From contig JACKNK010000004.1 in the NCBI GenBank assembly GCA_024234955.1, positions 248,001 to 312,000 of the forward strand: a stretch of DNA of 64,000 nucleotides, written 5' to 3'. Positions 1 through 9,062 of this stretch are shown here, in pieces (positions within the stretch are counted from its first letter, which is position 1; each line of letters begins with the position of its first letter). The notes beneath the pieces are model-generated. The model was not told the DNA's origin. It was given only the letters and a program-made list of their open reading frames with translations, and ran no database searches. The stretch comes from Gammaproteobacteria bacterium. GTDB lineage: Bacteria > Pseudomonadota > Gammaproteobacteria > JACKNK01. A program made the translations under genes and the position numbers.

Positions 1-124
1 TCACCGCACGAATCTCGATCTTCAGCGCACCGTCCTCGATGTCATCGATCAGGGCCTGAAGATTGCTGCCACCACCGGAGATGAGCACCACCACCGGAAG
101 CGGCGTATGTCGTTTGTGGGACAT
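1..124 (-). CDS. purN: Phosphoribosylglycinamide formyltransferase, N-terminal part (cut by window edge)
   Basis: The minus strand encodes a start reading MSHKRHTPLPVVVLISGGG, then SNLQALIDDI, before the window ends. This is the N-terminal Rossmann strand and Gly-rich substrate loop of GAR transformylase, which transfers a formyl group from 10-formyl-THF to GAR in purine synthesis. The ATG is 17 bases after the purM stop, the usual gammaproteobacterial purM-purN operon. Only about 41 codons are visible, so the identity rests on this segment plus context. Confidence 0.9.
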   Translation of the reverse strand, partial: MSHKRHTPLPVVVLISGGGSNLQALIDDIEDGALKIEIRAV

Positions 125-140
125 CCGCACGTGCTCAGGG

Positions 141-1199
141 CTACCGTATCACCACATGCTCGGCATCGGCATCCGGCAGCGTATCGATACGCCCTATGCG
201 AACCGCAGTCTCACCGTGTTCGGCGAGCGTCGCGATGGCCGTGTCCACCTCCGTGTCGGGCACGCACACCACCATGCCGACACCGCAGTTGAATGTCCGA
301 TACATCTCTCGGTCGGACACGTTGCCGGTGCGCTGCAACCAGTCGAACACCGGCGGACGCACCCAGCTGGACGCATCGATGAGCGCCTGTGCACCTTCGG
401 GCAACACGCGCGGCAGGTTTTCGGGCAAACCGCCACCGGTGATGTGCGCCAATGCGCGCACATCACATTTTTCGATCAGGGCAAGCAGCGGTTTCACGTA
501 GATGCGCGTCGGGGCAAGCAGAGTTTCGCCGAGACGGCGTCCATGAAAGTCCGCACTGAGATCCGCGCCACTGACTTCGATGATCTTGCGGATCAAGGAA
601 TAGCCGTTGGAGTGCGGCCCCGAGGACAGGATGCCGATCAAGGCATCCCCGACCTGAACCCTGTCGCCATCGATGATGGCATCACGTTCCACGATACCGA
701 CCGAGAACCCGGCAAGGTCGTAATCCTCACCCTCGTACATTCCGGGCATTTCCGCCGTCTCGCCTCCGACCAGGGCACAACCGGCCTGAACACAGCCATC
801 GGCAATGCCCTTGATGATCGATTCACCGCGATCGACGTCGAGATGCCCAGTCGCAAAATAATCCAGGAAGAACGCCGGCTCCGCGCCCGCGACCACGAGG
901 TCGTTGACGCACATCGCCACCAGGTCGATGCCGATGGTGTCGTGGATATTGAGATCGAGGGCAAGGCGCAGCTTGGTGCCGACGCCATCCGTCGAAGAGA
1001 CCAGCACCGGGTTGCGATACCGGTTCAACGGTAGCTCGTAGAGGGCACCGAAACCGCCGATGCCGCCGAGGACTTCGGCACGGCGACTGCGTTTCACATG
1101 CGGCTTGATGCGTTCAACCAGAGAGTTACCGGCATCGATATCGACACCGGCGTCTTTGTAGGAAAGGGAGGTGCCGGAGGGGGTCATGGGGGAGCTCAT
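141..1199 (-). CDS. purM: Phosphoribosylformylglycinamidine cyclo-ligase (AIR synthetase)
   Basis: This 352-residue protein closes the imidazole ring of AIR with ATP in purine synthesis. It has the AIRS-family opening SLSYKDAGVDIDAGN, the segment VLVSSTDGVGTKLRLAL and the Gly-rich GGGLPENLPR. I chose the ATG at 1199 (MSSPMTPSGTS) because residues before it in the longer frame are low-complexity and outside the family. The usual length is about 345-350. purN follows in the same direction; a DUF2066 gene diverges. A TACAAT-like -10 (minus strand, 1248-1253) lies just upstream, but no good -35 was seen. Confidence 0.97.
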   Translation of the reverse strand: MSSPMTPSGTSLSYKDAGVDIDAGNSLVERIKPHVKRSRRAEVLGGIGGFGALYELPLNRYRNPVLVSSTDGVGTKLRLALDLNIHDTIGIDLVAMCVNDLVVAGAEPAFFLDYFATGHLDVDRGESIIKGIADGCVQAGCALVGGETAEMPGMYEGEDYDLAGFSVGIVERDAIIDGDRVQVGDALIGILSSGPHSNGYSLIRKIIEVSGADLSADFHGRRLGETLLAPTRIYVKPLLALIEKCDVRALAHITGGGLPENLPRVLPEGAQALIDASSWVRPPVFDWLQRTGNVSDREMYRTFNCGVGMVVCVPDTEVDTAIATLAEHGETAVRIGRIDTLPDADAEHVVIR

Positions 1200-1293
1200 C
1201 GGGGCGGTTAAAGTCGTATCGACGCGCGTCGGCGCGGGGGCAGGCCTATTGTACACTCCAGACTTTTCCCCAGCAGACCGGAGCACGCGGTCG

Positions 1294-2373
1294 ATGCCAC
1301 GCCTGAATTCAAAATCCGTTATCCGTTTCCTGTTCGCGGCGCTGTTTACCGCGCTTTCCACGGCCCTGTTCGCGGTGCCGGCTTCCGCCGTCCCGGTCAA
1401 CAATCTCTATGAAGCGAATGTGCCAGCCGGCGGACAGGACGAGGGCAACCGGAACGCCGCGCTTGCGGAGGCGCTCGCGGAAGTGCTGACCAAGGTCTCC
1501 GGACAGTCCGATGTGCGCGGCAACACCACCGTCCGCAACGCTATGGCGCGCGCCAGTGCATATGCCCAGACCTTCAGCTTCACCCGGAAGGCGACCACCG
1601 GACGCGATGCCGGACTGAGGCTGGCCGCCAGTTTCTACCCACCCAGCATCGACCAACTGCTGAGCGAAGCCGGCCTGCCGATCTGGGGCAAGGAACGTCC
1701 CCAGACAATCATCTGGCTGGCGGTCGAGACCGATGGCAACCGCTATCTGCTCCCGGCCGATGGCGGCGCGCTGGTCGATGCCGTGCAACTCGCCGCCGAC
1801 ACCCGGGGCCTGCCGATCAGTCTGCCGCTCATGGACATCGATGACCGTCAGGCCCTCAGTTTCAGCGATGTCACCGGCGGTTTCATCGACCGTGTCATCG
1901 CCGCGAGTCGCCGCTATGACGGCAACAGCGTGCTGATCGGACATCTGCGTCAGCGCGGCAGTAATGATTGGGACGCTCGTTGGACTCATCTGCTCGGCGG
2001 GGTGCAACGCGACTGGCTGGGCAACGGCGGCAGCCTCTGGGCCAGCCTGACTTCCGGTATCGATGGCACCGCCGATGCCCTGGCATCGCGTTACGCGCTG
2101 AAATCGGGCGATGCGAGCACGGTGGAAATGAGTGTGCGCGGCGTCCAGGGCCTCGCGGATTATGCCAACACCGTGAATTACCTGACCGGTCTGAGCGTGG
2201 TGGAAAGCGTGCAGCCGCGCGTGGTCATGCCTGGGCAGATGCTGTTGACGGTGACCGTCAGGGGAGGGCGTCAGGCGCTTGCCGATGTGGTCGCCCTGGG
2301 GCGTCTGCTTGAAACCGATTCGAGCGTCGTCGATAGCGGCAGCGGGCCCCTCGCCTACGTCGTTCTCCACTGA
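1294..2373 (+). CDS. DUF2066 domain exported protein
   Basis: A 359-residue protein of unknown biochemical function. The start at 1294 gives a clear signal peptide (basic MPRLNSK, hydrophobic core, AxA-like end near residue 32). The mature N-terminus, with ALAEALAEVLTKVSGQSDV and later YPPSIDQLLSEAGLPIWG, is the hallmark of DUF2066. Placement between purM and a CDP-alcohol phosphatidyltransferase/hda pair is conserved in many gammaproteobacteria. The next gene starts 19 bases downstream, so cotranscription is likely. Function cannot be inferred beyond an envelope location. Confidence 0.85.
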   Translation: MPRLNSKSVIRFLFAALFTALSTALFAVPASAVPVNNLYEANVPAGGQDEGNRNAALAEALAEVLTKVSGQSDVRGNTTVRNAMARASAYAQTFSFTRKATTGRDAGLRLAASFYPPSIDQLLSEAGLPIWGKERPQTIIWLAVETDGNRYLLPADGGALVDAVQLAADTRGLPISLPLMDIDDRQALSFSDVTGGFIDRVIAASRRYDGNSVLIGHLRQRGSNDWDARWTHLLGGVQRDWLGNGGSLWASLTSGIDGTADALASRYALKSGDASTVEMSVRGVQGLADYANTVNYLTGLSVVESVQPRVVMPGQMLLTVTVRGGRQALADVVALGRLLETDSSVVDSGSGPLAYVVLH

Positions 2374-2391
2374 AACCGCACTCGGACCGCC

Positions 2392-2946
2392 GTGCACGCC
2401 CGCGACATTCCCAACCTGATTACCGGTTTGCGCATCCTGCTGGTCGTGCCGGTTGCCTGGTTGATGATCGAACAGCGTTATGGCGAGGCCCTGCTGTTGT
2501 TCATCATTGCCGGGGGATCCGATGCCCTGGATGGCTTTCTCGCCAAGCATTTCAACTGGACTTCATGGCTGGGCGGGTGGCTGGACCCGCTCGCCGACAA
2601 GCTCCTGCTGGTCACGGTGTTCGTGATCCTGGGACTGCAATCGCTGATCCCGCTCTGGCTGGTGATCATTGCCGTGCTTCGCGACCTGATCATTTTCAGC
2701 GGCGCCTTGATTTACCGGCAGTTGTACCGAGACATCGACCCGGAACCCCGCCTGCTCTCGAAGCTCAACACCCTCGCACAGATCCTGCTCGCGATGATGA
2801 TCCTGGTACACGCCTGGCTGGACTGGTTCAGCGTGACGACCGTAGTGACCACTGTCTGGACAGTCGCCGCAACCATCATTGCCAGCGGACTGGATTACAT
2901 CGCGATCTGGTTCAAACGGGCGCGTCGCGCCGCAATGCGGCACTGA
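2392..2946 (+). CDS. CDP-alcohol phosphatidyltransferase family membrane protein
   Basis: A 184-residue integral membrane enzyme with about five or six hydrophobic segments. Residues around 43-72 carry the CDP-OH-P transferase signature: SDALDGFLAK, then GGWLDPLADK, supplying the Asp residues that bind metal. The Arg of the usual DGxxAR motif is Lys here. Members join a CDP-activated lipid to an alcohol (PgsA, cardiolipin synthase-like); the acceptor is not predictable. The start is GTG. The gene sits tightly between the DUF2066 gene and hda, a conserved arrangement. Confidence 0.88.
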   Translation: MHARDIPNLITGLRILLVVPVAWLMIEQRYGEALLLFIIAGGSDALDGFLAKHFNWTSWLGGWLDPLADKLLLVTVFVILGLQSLIPLWLVIIAVLRDLIIFSGALIYRQLYRDIDPEPRLLSKLNTLAQILLAMMILVHAWLDWFSVTTVVTTVWTVAATIIASGLDYIAIWFKRARRAAMRH

Positions 2947-2947
2947 C

Positions 2948-3622
2948 ATGCAGCTCGTACTGGATGTCGCGCTGGCTGACCACGCGACCTTTGACGACCT
3001 TGTTCCCGGCAACAATGCCATTGCCGTGGAGGCAGTCCGCCGTCAGACCGAAAACCGTGATCCGCTCATTTACCTGTTCGGCCCCGACGGCGTTGGCAAA
3101 TCCCATCTGCTGCAGGCTGCCTGCCGCATTGCGGACGATGCCGCCTATCTGCCGCTGGCGGACTTCGTCGCGTTCCCCCCCGAAGTCCTGCAAGGCTGGA
3201 GCCGTCACCGTCTGCTCGCGGTGGACGATATTGAACGCATCGCCGGGAATCCGGATTGGGAACAAGCCCTGTTTGCGTTGTTCAACGCGGTCACCGATGC
3301 CGACGGTCTGTTGCTGATGGCGGCCCAGGCGCGTCCGGCGGAACTGGGATTGAAGCTCCCGGACCTGGTTTCCCGGCTCAGCTGGGGGGCGAGCTATGCC
3401 CTGGCCCCCCTTGACGATGGCAGCCTGGAACTCGCCCTCACCCTGCGAGCCCGGCAGCGCGGCATGACCCTGCCTGCCGACGCAGTCCGCTTCATGATCA
3501 CCCGCCATGCCCGCGATTGGGCCACCCTCGTCGGATTGCTCGACCAACTCGATCGGGCATCGCTCGAGGCGCGCAAATCGTTGTCGCTGAGCTTCGTTCG
3601 CAAGGTGCTGGGTAATTCCTGA
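2948..3622 (+). CDS. hda: DnaA-homologous regulatory inactivator Hda
   Basis: A 224-residue AAA+ protein lacking the DnaA DNA-binding domain IV. The N-terminus MQLVLDVALADHATFDDLV is the Hda/DnaA domain III entry, with a clamp-binding QLxLD-type motif at residues 2-6. The P-loop LFGPDGVGKSHLLQA lies near residues 44-58 and LLAVDDIERI is the Walker B region. Hda works with the beta clamp to stimulate ATP hydrolysis by DnaA and prevent over-initiation. The ATG lies one base after the upstream stop codon, so translation is probably coupled. Confidence 0.92.
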   Translation: MQLVLDVALADHATFDDLVPGNNAIAVEAVRRQTENRDPLIYLFGPDGVGKSHLLQAACRIADDAAYLPLADFVAFPPEVLQGWSRHRLLAVDDIERIAGNPDWEQALFALFNAVTDADGLLLMAAQARPAELGLKLPDLVSRLSWGASYALAPLDDGSLELALTLRARQRGMTLPADAVRFMITRHARDWATLVGLLDQLDRASLEARKSLSLSFVRKVLGNS

Positions 3623-3625
3623 CCC

Positions 3626-4744
3626 ATGAAGATCGCCATTATCCGCCAACGCTACACCGCCTTCGGCGGCGCCGAACGCTTCACCGACCGCGCCCTGAAG
3701 GCGCTGCTCGATCAGGGTGCCGCAGTCAGCGTGATTGCCCGCAAATGGTCCGGGGAAGGCGGATTCCCGGTGCGCGAATGCAACCCGTTTCATCTTGGAC
3801 GTACCTGGCGCGACTGGAGTTTTCGCCGCGCTGTCTGTGCGATCGCCAATGAATACGACCTGGTCCAGTCCCACGAGCGCATCCCCTGTTGCGACATCTA
3901 CCGCGCCGGCGATGGCCTGCACCGCGAGTGGTTGCGGCAAAAGGCACGGATCACCGGCCCGGTGCATCGTCTCGGGACCGCACTCAGCCCCTACCATCGC
4001 TACGTGCTCAATGCCGAAGAAGCCCTGTTCACCAGCCCGCGTCTGCGCGCCGTCATCTGTAACTCCAAGCTCATTCGGGAGGAGATCAAGACCCATTTCG
4101 GCCTGCCGGATGAACGACTTCCCGTGCTCTACAACGGCGTCGATACGACCACCTTTCATCCTGATCTTCACGACCGGCACCGGACGGCCATCCGCACCGA
4201 GCTCGGTGTCTCCAACGACGTCACGGTGTTCTTGTTCGTTGGCTCCGGTTTCCTTCGCAAAGGCGTTGCCGGTGCCATCGCGGCCTTGCGCCACGCCCCG
4301 GAAAGCACCCAGCTCTGGATCATCGGCAAGGACCGCAACCTGCCTCATTACCGCAAACTCGCTGCCGATCTCGGCTCGCGCGTGCGTTTTCTGGGCCCGC
4401 AGACCGACGTCAAACCCTATTACGGCGCCGCCGACGCCTTGTTGCTTCCGACCCTCTACGACCCCTTTCCAAACGTGATCCTCGAAGCCATGGCCAGCGG
4501 CCTGCCGGTGATCACCAGCCTGAAATGCGGCGCGGTGGACATCATCGAACAAGGCATCAATGGCTTCGTTCACGACGCCCTGAATTTCGCGCAGATGGGC
4601 GAATCGCTGCGCGCATTGTGCGACCCGGCCACCGCCGCCAGAATCGGCGCGTCGGCCCGCAATTCGGTCGCTGACTGGACCCTGGAGCGGGTCGCCGACC
4701 AGACCCTCGACCTATATCGCCAACTCAGTGCCGACGCAGGATGA
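3626..4744 (+). CDS. GT4 glycosyltransferase, WaaG-like
   Basis: A 372-residue GT-B fold enzyme. The N-terminus MKIAIIRQRYTAFGGAERF and the segment YRAGDGLHREWL are typical of LPS-core WaaG-type transferases. The C-terminal donor domain has the GT4 E-x7-E block around LEAMASGLPVITS. It probably adds a sugar to the lipid A-core at the cytoplasmic face. It begins four bases after hda and is followed by another GT4 and a polysaccharide deacetylase on the same strand. Donor and acceptor sugars are not predictable. Confidence 0.87.
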   Translation: MKIAIIRQRYTAFGGAERFTDRALKALLDQGAAVSVIARKWSGEGGFPVRECNPFHLGRTWRDWSFRRAVCAIANEYDLVQSHERIPCCDIYRAGDGLHREWLRQKARITGPVHRLGTALSPYHRYVLNAEEALFTSPRLRAVICNSKLIREEIKTHFGLPDERLPVLYNGVDTTTFHPDLHDRHRTAIRTELGVSNDVTVFLFVGSGFLRKGVAGAIAALRHAPESTQLWIIGKDRNLPHYRKLAADLGSRVRFLGPQTDVKPYYGAADALLLPTLYDPFPNVILEAMASGLPVITSLKCGAVDIIEQGINGFVHDALNFAQMGESLRALCDPATAARIGASARNSVADWTLERVADQTLDLYRQLSADAG

Positions 4745-4790
4745 ACCGCTCCCTGCCAGGGCACGTGCCGATCACCAAAAGCCTCTGCCC

Positions 4791-5873
4791 ATGATCAACG
4801 TTTTGCACACCGAGGCATCACTCGGACTCGGCGGCCAGGAACGCCGCAGCCTGCGCGAGATGACCCTACTCGATCGCACCGCGTTCCACCCCCGTTACCT
4901 GTGCCAGCCCGGGGCGCGATCCGGTGACGTGGCCGAGTCTTCCGGCATCGAAACCCACCGCCTGCGCATGCGCTCCATCGTCGATCCCGTCGCCCTCTTC
5001 CGTCTGATCCGCGACCTCCGCCGTTGGCGCATCGACGTCATTCATACCCATAGCGCCCGAGACGCCTGGTTGGCGGGCGCGGCGGGTCGGCTGACCGGTA
5101 TTCCGGTCGTGCGTACCCGCCACCTGCGCACCCGAATCGGCGGCCCCTTTGTCTATCACCGCCTCGCTTCGCGGGTACTCGCGGTCAGCCAGGATGTCGC
5201 CGACTACCTGATCGGCGAAGGCGTCCCGGCATCCCAGGTCCAATCCATCCCCACCGGCATCGATCTCCAGCGTTTCGACCCGGCGCGCACCGATCTCGGT
5301 GACATCCGCGCCGAACTCGGAATCCCGCCCGAGGCCACCCTGATCGGCATGATCGCGGTGTTACGACGCCGCAAGGGACATCGATTTCTCATCGAGGCCT
5401 TTTCCCGGCTTGCTGAGGTTTATCCGGAGGCACGCCTGCTCATCGTCGGCGACGGACCGCAGTTCGCCAACATCAAGGCCCAGGTCTCGGAACTGGGATT
5501 GCAGGACAAAATCCTGCTTACCGGCACCCGCAACGATGTCCCCGACATCCTCGCCGCGCTGGACATCTTTGCGTTGCCCTCCGAGGAAGAGGCCCTGGGG
5601 ACCGCGCTGCTGGAGGCGATGGCGATGCAGGTCGCCGTCGCCGCAACCGATGTCGGAGGCATCCCCGAAGCAGTGGGCGACGCCGGCTTGTTGTTCGCCG
5701 CTTCAGACACCGATCCGGTAGAACGCAGCTTACGTTCGCTGCTCGATGACGCCGCCCTGAGACAGGGTTTTGCCGACAAAGGGCGACAGCGTGTCCTCAC
5801 CCACTTCGACCAGAACCTCATGGTGCGACGCATCGAGAATGTCTATCGCGAACTGCGCGGAGCCAAGCCGTGA
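4791..5873 (+). CDS. GT4 family glycosyltransferase
   Basis: A 360-residue GT4 enzyme. I start it at MINVLHTEASLGLGGQERR (4791), a standard GT4 N-terminus; upstream in-frame codons look non-coding. The donor domain contains GMIAVLRRRKGH, the diagnostic ALPSEEEALGTALLEAMAM segment and GGIPEAVGDAGLL. It is likely part of LPS outer-core or O-chain assembly. Its stop overlaps the GTG start of the polysaccharide deacetylase (GTGA), indicating translational coupling. Confidence 0.87.
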   Translation: MINVLHTEASLGLGGQERRSLREMTLLDRTAFHPRYLCQPGARSGDVAESSGIETHRLRMRSIVDPVALFRLIRDLRRWRIDVIHTHSARDAWLAGAAGRLTGIPVVRTRHLRTRIGGPFVYHRLASRVLAVSQDVADYLIGEGVPASQVQSIPTGIDLQRFDPARTDLGDIRAELGIPPEATLIGMIAVLRRRKGHRFLIEAFSRLAEVYPEARLLIVGDGPQFANIKAQVSELGLQDKILLTGTRNDVPDILAALDIFALPSEEEALGTALLEAMAMQVAVAATDVGGIPEAVGDAGLLFAASDTDPVERSLRSLLDDAALRQGFADKGRQRVLTHFDQNLMVRRIENVYRELRGAKP

Positions 5874-6688
5874 GCCGTGCCCTCCCGATACCGATGTACC
5901 ACCACATCAGTCCGGAGCCGGGTCTGGTGACCAGTTCCCCGACAACCTTCCGCAGCCAGATGCGTCAGCTTGCCGAAGCCGGCTATCGCAGCCTGCATGC
6001 CGACGAAGCACTCGCCGCATTGCGCGGCGAAACCCCGATTGCGCGCAAAAGCATGCTCCTGACGTTCGACGACGGCTTTCTCGACAACTGGGTCCACGCC
6101 TATCCGATCCTCAAAGAATACGGCTTGTGCGCAACCGTGTTCGTGATTACCGGACGAATCGGTGACGGTCCTCGCCGGCCCAATGCCGGCGACATCGGCC
6201 CCATCCCCGCCACCCCTTCGCATCGCGCCTGCCATGAGGCGGTGCAGAGCGGGCGCACGGACGACGTCATGATGCGCTGGTCCGAACTGGAAGAGATGCT
6301 CGCAACCGGTGTCTTCGACATTCACTCCCACACCCATTCCCATCGCCGCTGGGATCAGGAAATCGCGGACCCCGAACAGCGTATCGAGGCCGTGGAACGA
6401 GACCTTCAACTTTCCCAAAATCTGCTTCGGGAACGTCTCGGCGTGACCAGCCGTCATCTGTGCTGGCCGTGGGGCGTCTACGAGGAGCGCTGGCGTGAAG
6501 CCGCACTTCGGATCGGATTTGAGGCTCTCTACACGACCCGTCCAGGCATCAACACCCAAAAAACCCGCATCGATGCCATCCATCGCTTCCCGGTCAAGGA
6601 TCGTGCAGATGCCTGGCTAGTGAAACGCTCCGGCCTTTACGGAAACTCATGGCTAGGCAGCCTTTATTCCAGCTTGCGTAGAGATTGA
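5870..6688 (+). CDS. Polysaccharide deacetylase (NodB homology, CE4)
   Basis: A 272-residue carbohydrate esterase 4 protein. It has PMYHHISPEPG at the N-terminus, the first catalytic motif LTFDDGFLDN (residues about 64-73) and the metal-binding FDIHSHTHSH. Family members remove N- or O-acetyl groups from surface sugars. There is no obvious signal peptide, so it may act on a cytoplasmic lipid-linked intermediate. The GTG start overlaps the upstream GT4 stop. Its last 36 bases overlap the 3' end of the convergent O-antigen ligase gene. Confidence 0.88.
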   Translation: MSRALPIPMYHHISPEPGLVTSSPTTFRSQMRQLAEAGYRSLHADEALAALRGETPIARKSMLLTFDDGFLDNWVHAYPILKEYGLCATVFVITGRIGDGPRRPNAGDIGPIPATPSHRACHEAVQSGRTDDVMMRWSELEEMLATGVFDIHSHTHSHRRWDQEIADPEQRIEAVERDLQLSQNLLRERLGVTSRHLCWPWGVYEERWREAALRIGFEALYTTRPGINTQKTRIDAIHRFPVKDRADAWLVKRSGLYGNSWLGSLYSSLRRD

Positions 6689-7948
6689 GTCCTCACCGAT
6701 GCGCGCCTTGTCCCACAACACCGCCAATATCCCCAGCACGATCGCCGACGGCCCGGAACCCAGCCATAAGCTGTTGCCGAAATTCATGATCAGGTAACCG
6801 GTCCAAAATCCAACCACCATCGCCCCAACGGGTTGCCACTCCGGTGACGATATAAACACCAGTCGCACGCTCTGCCAGATCAATGTCAGGACCGCTCCCA
6901 GATACACCAGCAAGCCGAGCCAGCCCGTCTCAAACAACAGTTCCAAACCAAGGTTATGCGGGTTCACCTTGTCCGACGGCAGGCTGAAATACCATGCCGC
7001 AAACTGTGATTCCGCATCGGTCTGTTGTTTCCAGCGCGCAACATGACCGTTACCGACCGCTGTCCTGCCGAGTTTTTTCCAGCCAAAACCGTGTCCGATT
7101 ACTGGTCGATCCGCCGCCACTTCCCACACGCCGCGCCAGATCGCGGCCCGATTGGATAAAGCCTCAGCCCCTTGATAGGTATGACTCGAAAATATCGATG
7201 AATAGCGTTCCACCAATTTAGGCTTGAGTGCCAACACACTCCCCGCAATCAAGCCGAAACACAGCAAAAACACCAACATTCCGCGCCATTGACCGCGCAC
7301 CATCCAGATCACCAATGCGGAGCTCAGTACCGCGACCAGCGTGGTGCGCGACTCGATCGCGAGTACCGCAGCAATACCCAAAGCAACAACAACGGCGGCT
7401 GACCAACGGGCGCTCCGCCTCATGACCATCAGCCCCCCGACTGCCAGAGGAATGTACATGGCAGCCTCCAGGCTGAAGCCTTTCCATGCCCACCCCATGT
7501 CGCGGGAACTAGTCAGAGCCTCATACAAGGCAAAGCCGGCACGCACTGAGAATGCCGCGAGCATTATCAACAACAGCATGCGCAGCCAACGCATGTCGGA
7601 AAAAGCGAGAAACACCGCTAGAAAGATCAGCAGCGGGGGAAGGAAGTGTTTGCGATAGGCATTCAGATCCTCAAGAACAGCCGTACCCAACAGCGTGGAA
7701 AACAGCGCCGTACCGAGAATTGCAAGCAACGCGAGAACCACCGGAGAACGCCAATCAAGCCTCACGCCACGAGCGAGCACCAAACCGATCAACACGCCCA
7801 GCAAAGCGAGATTCTTTATCGCCGCGTTATGGTTGAACGGCAATGCAAAGACATAAAGAAAGGTGGCAATGCGCAAGACATTCAGAGCCAGCGCTTGCCG
7901 CTTCACATTCACATCGAGCGCATCAATCCCGCTTTCCGTATCGATCAT
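6653..7948 (-). CDS. waaL: O-antigen ligase family membrane protein (WaaL-like)
   Basis: A 431-residue polytopic membrane protein with roughly ten or more hydrophobic segments. It has the Wzy_C/O-antigen-ligase periplasmic loop, including SNRAAIWRGVWEVAADRPVIGHGFG and, after it, NPHNLGLELLFETGWLGLL. The H-N-x-x-L-E-x-x-x-x-G-W-x-G-L pattern is typical of WaaL. It would join undecaprenyl-linked O-chain or another glycan to lipid A-core. It is last in the msbA-led run and overlaps the preceding GT4 stop by four bases. An O-antigen polymerase cannot be excluded by sequence alone. Confidence 0.82.
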   Translation of the reverse strand: MIDTESGIDALDVNVKRQALALNVLRIATFLYVFALPFNHNAAIKNLALLGVLIGLVLARGVRLDWRSPVVLALLAILGTALFSTLLGTAVLEDLNAYRKHFLPPLLIFLAVFLAFSDMRWLRMLLLIMLAAFSVRAGFALYEALTSSRDMGWAWKGFSLEAAMYIPLAVGGLMVMRRSARWSAAVVVALGIAAVLAIESRTTLVAVLSSALVIWMVRGQWRGMLVFLLCFGLIAGSVLALKPKLVERYSSIFSSHTYQGAEALSNRAAIWRGVWEVAADRPVIGHGFGWKKLGRTAVGNGHVARWKQQTDAESQFAAWYFSLPSDKVNPHNLGLELLFETGWLGLLVYLGAVLTLIWQSVRLVFISSPEWQPVGAMVVGFWTGYLIMNFGNSLWLGSGPSAIVLGILAVLWDKARIGEDSISTQAGIKAA

Positions 7949-9060
7949 GCTGTCGCTGTTCCCTGGCTAGCGTGAACCGCAGCGTCATAGCACAACTCCA
8001 TATCCACGACTATTTTTTCGGGCATGAACCCGGCCATTCGTGCGTAGGCGTTGTCAATGACGGAATCCCGACGTTGTGCATCCCTCAGCAGTATCAGGGC
8101 CCGATTTAGCGCATCGCGCAATGCTTCCGGTTCATGACCATCAGACAGAACGGCGCAGTCGGCATCGACGAACTCCGCAAGCCCCCCGGACCCGGTTGTG
8201 ATCAGCAGACGGCGCATCAGCATCGCTTCCTGCGCAATCAGCCCGAAAGGCTCGTAGTAGGAAGGCATTACCACCGCATCGGCATTTTTCATCAAGGTAA
8301 AAAACTGTTCTGCGGAAACCTCACCAACGACCTCGATATCTTCGGTGGTTGATGCCAGATTCTCGACGCCGCGACCCGCCAATACCAAGCGCGCGCGCCC
8401 GGGGCCAAGCGAGCAAAACGCCTCGATCAACTCAGCCCCGCCTTTGATCGGACTGCCTCCGCCACCGAACAGCAAAACCGGCAGGGTTGAAGGCGCCATC
8501 CGAGCACCGGAAATTTCGGCGCGTGCCAGCAAATCCGCCGAGAGCGGGTTATACACGACACAATCCGGCACGTCCGCCCGCACCCGACTGTAAATGTATG
8601 CACGAGTAGCGTTACTCACGAACACAAGTCGGTCGGCGCCCATCGGAATCACCGGAGCAGCGAAGTGTCGGTGGTAATGGACACAGATCGCAGGGCGGTA
8701 ATCCAGCCGTTTGAGGACCGCATCGACCAATTCCTGACGATTGTGAAAATGCAGCACATCAGGGCGCAGGCGATGAATCAGGCGAATCAGACTGGGATAG
8801 GTGAACGCACGCAAACCCAGAACCTTGTTCAGTACACGATTGCGCAAACGGTCTTCGTGAAAGGTCGAGACCGCGACCCCTTGATACTCGTAATCGTTGT
8901 CCATCGTCGCTCCATCACCGGGACAACAGGCAATGTGGTGACGGTAGCTCGCACCATGTGCGGCAAAACCCATGATGACTTTCTCGACCGACCCTGCCGC
9001 ATTGCGGATATCTGCCCAGAAATGCACATGCAGAACAGTCAGCTGAACGTGTTCTCCCAT
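7945..9060 (-). CDS. GT4 family glycosyltransferase
   Basis: A 371-residue GT4 enzyme. The ATG at 9060 gives MGEHVQLTVLHVHFWADIR; a TTG two codons earlier is an alternative that overlaps the upstream stop. The donor site is visible as LLFGGGGSPIKGGAELIEAF and VMPSYYEPFGLIAQEAMLM, with the GT4 E-x7-E pair. It lies between a GT9 heptosyltransferase and the O-antigen ligase in one overlapped operon, so LPS core or outer-core extension is the likely role. Confidence 0.86.
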   Translation of the reverse strand: MGEHVQLTVLHVHFWADIRNAAGSVEKVIMGFAAHGASYRHHIACCPGDGATMDNDYEYQGVAVSTFHEDRLRNRVLNKVLGLRAFTYPSLIRLIHRLRPDVLHFHNRQELVDAVLKRLDYRPAICVHYHRHFAAPVIPMGADRLVFVSNATRAYIYSRVRADVPDCVVYNPLSADLLARAEISGARMAPSTLPVLLFGGGGSPIKGGAELIEAFCSLGPGRARLVLAGRGVENLASTTEDIEVVGEVSAEQFFTLMKNADAVVMPSYYEPFGLIAQEAMLMRRLLITTGSGGLAEFVDADCAVLSDGHEPEALRDALNRALILLRDAQRRDSVIDNAYARMAGFMPEKIVVDMELCYDAAVHASQGTATA

Positions 9061-9062
9061 GA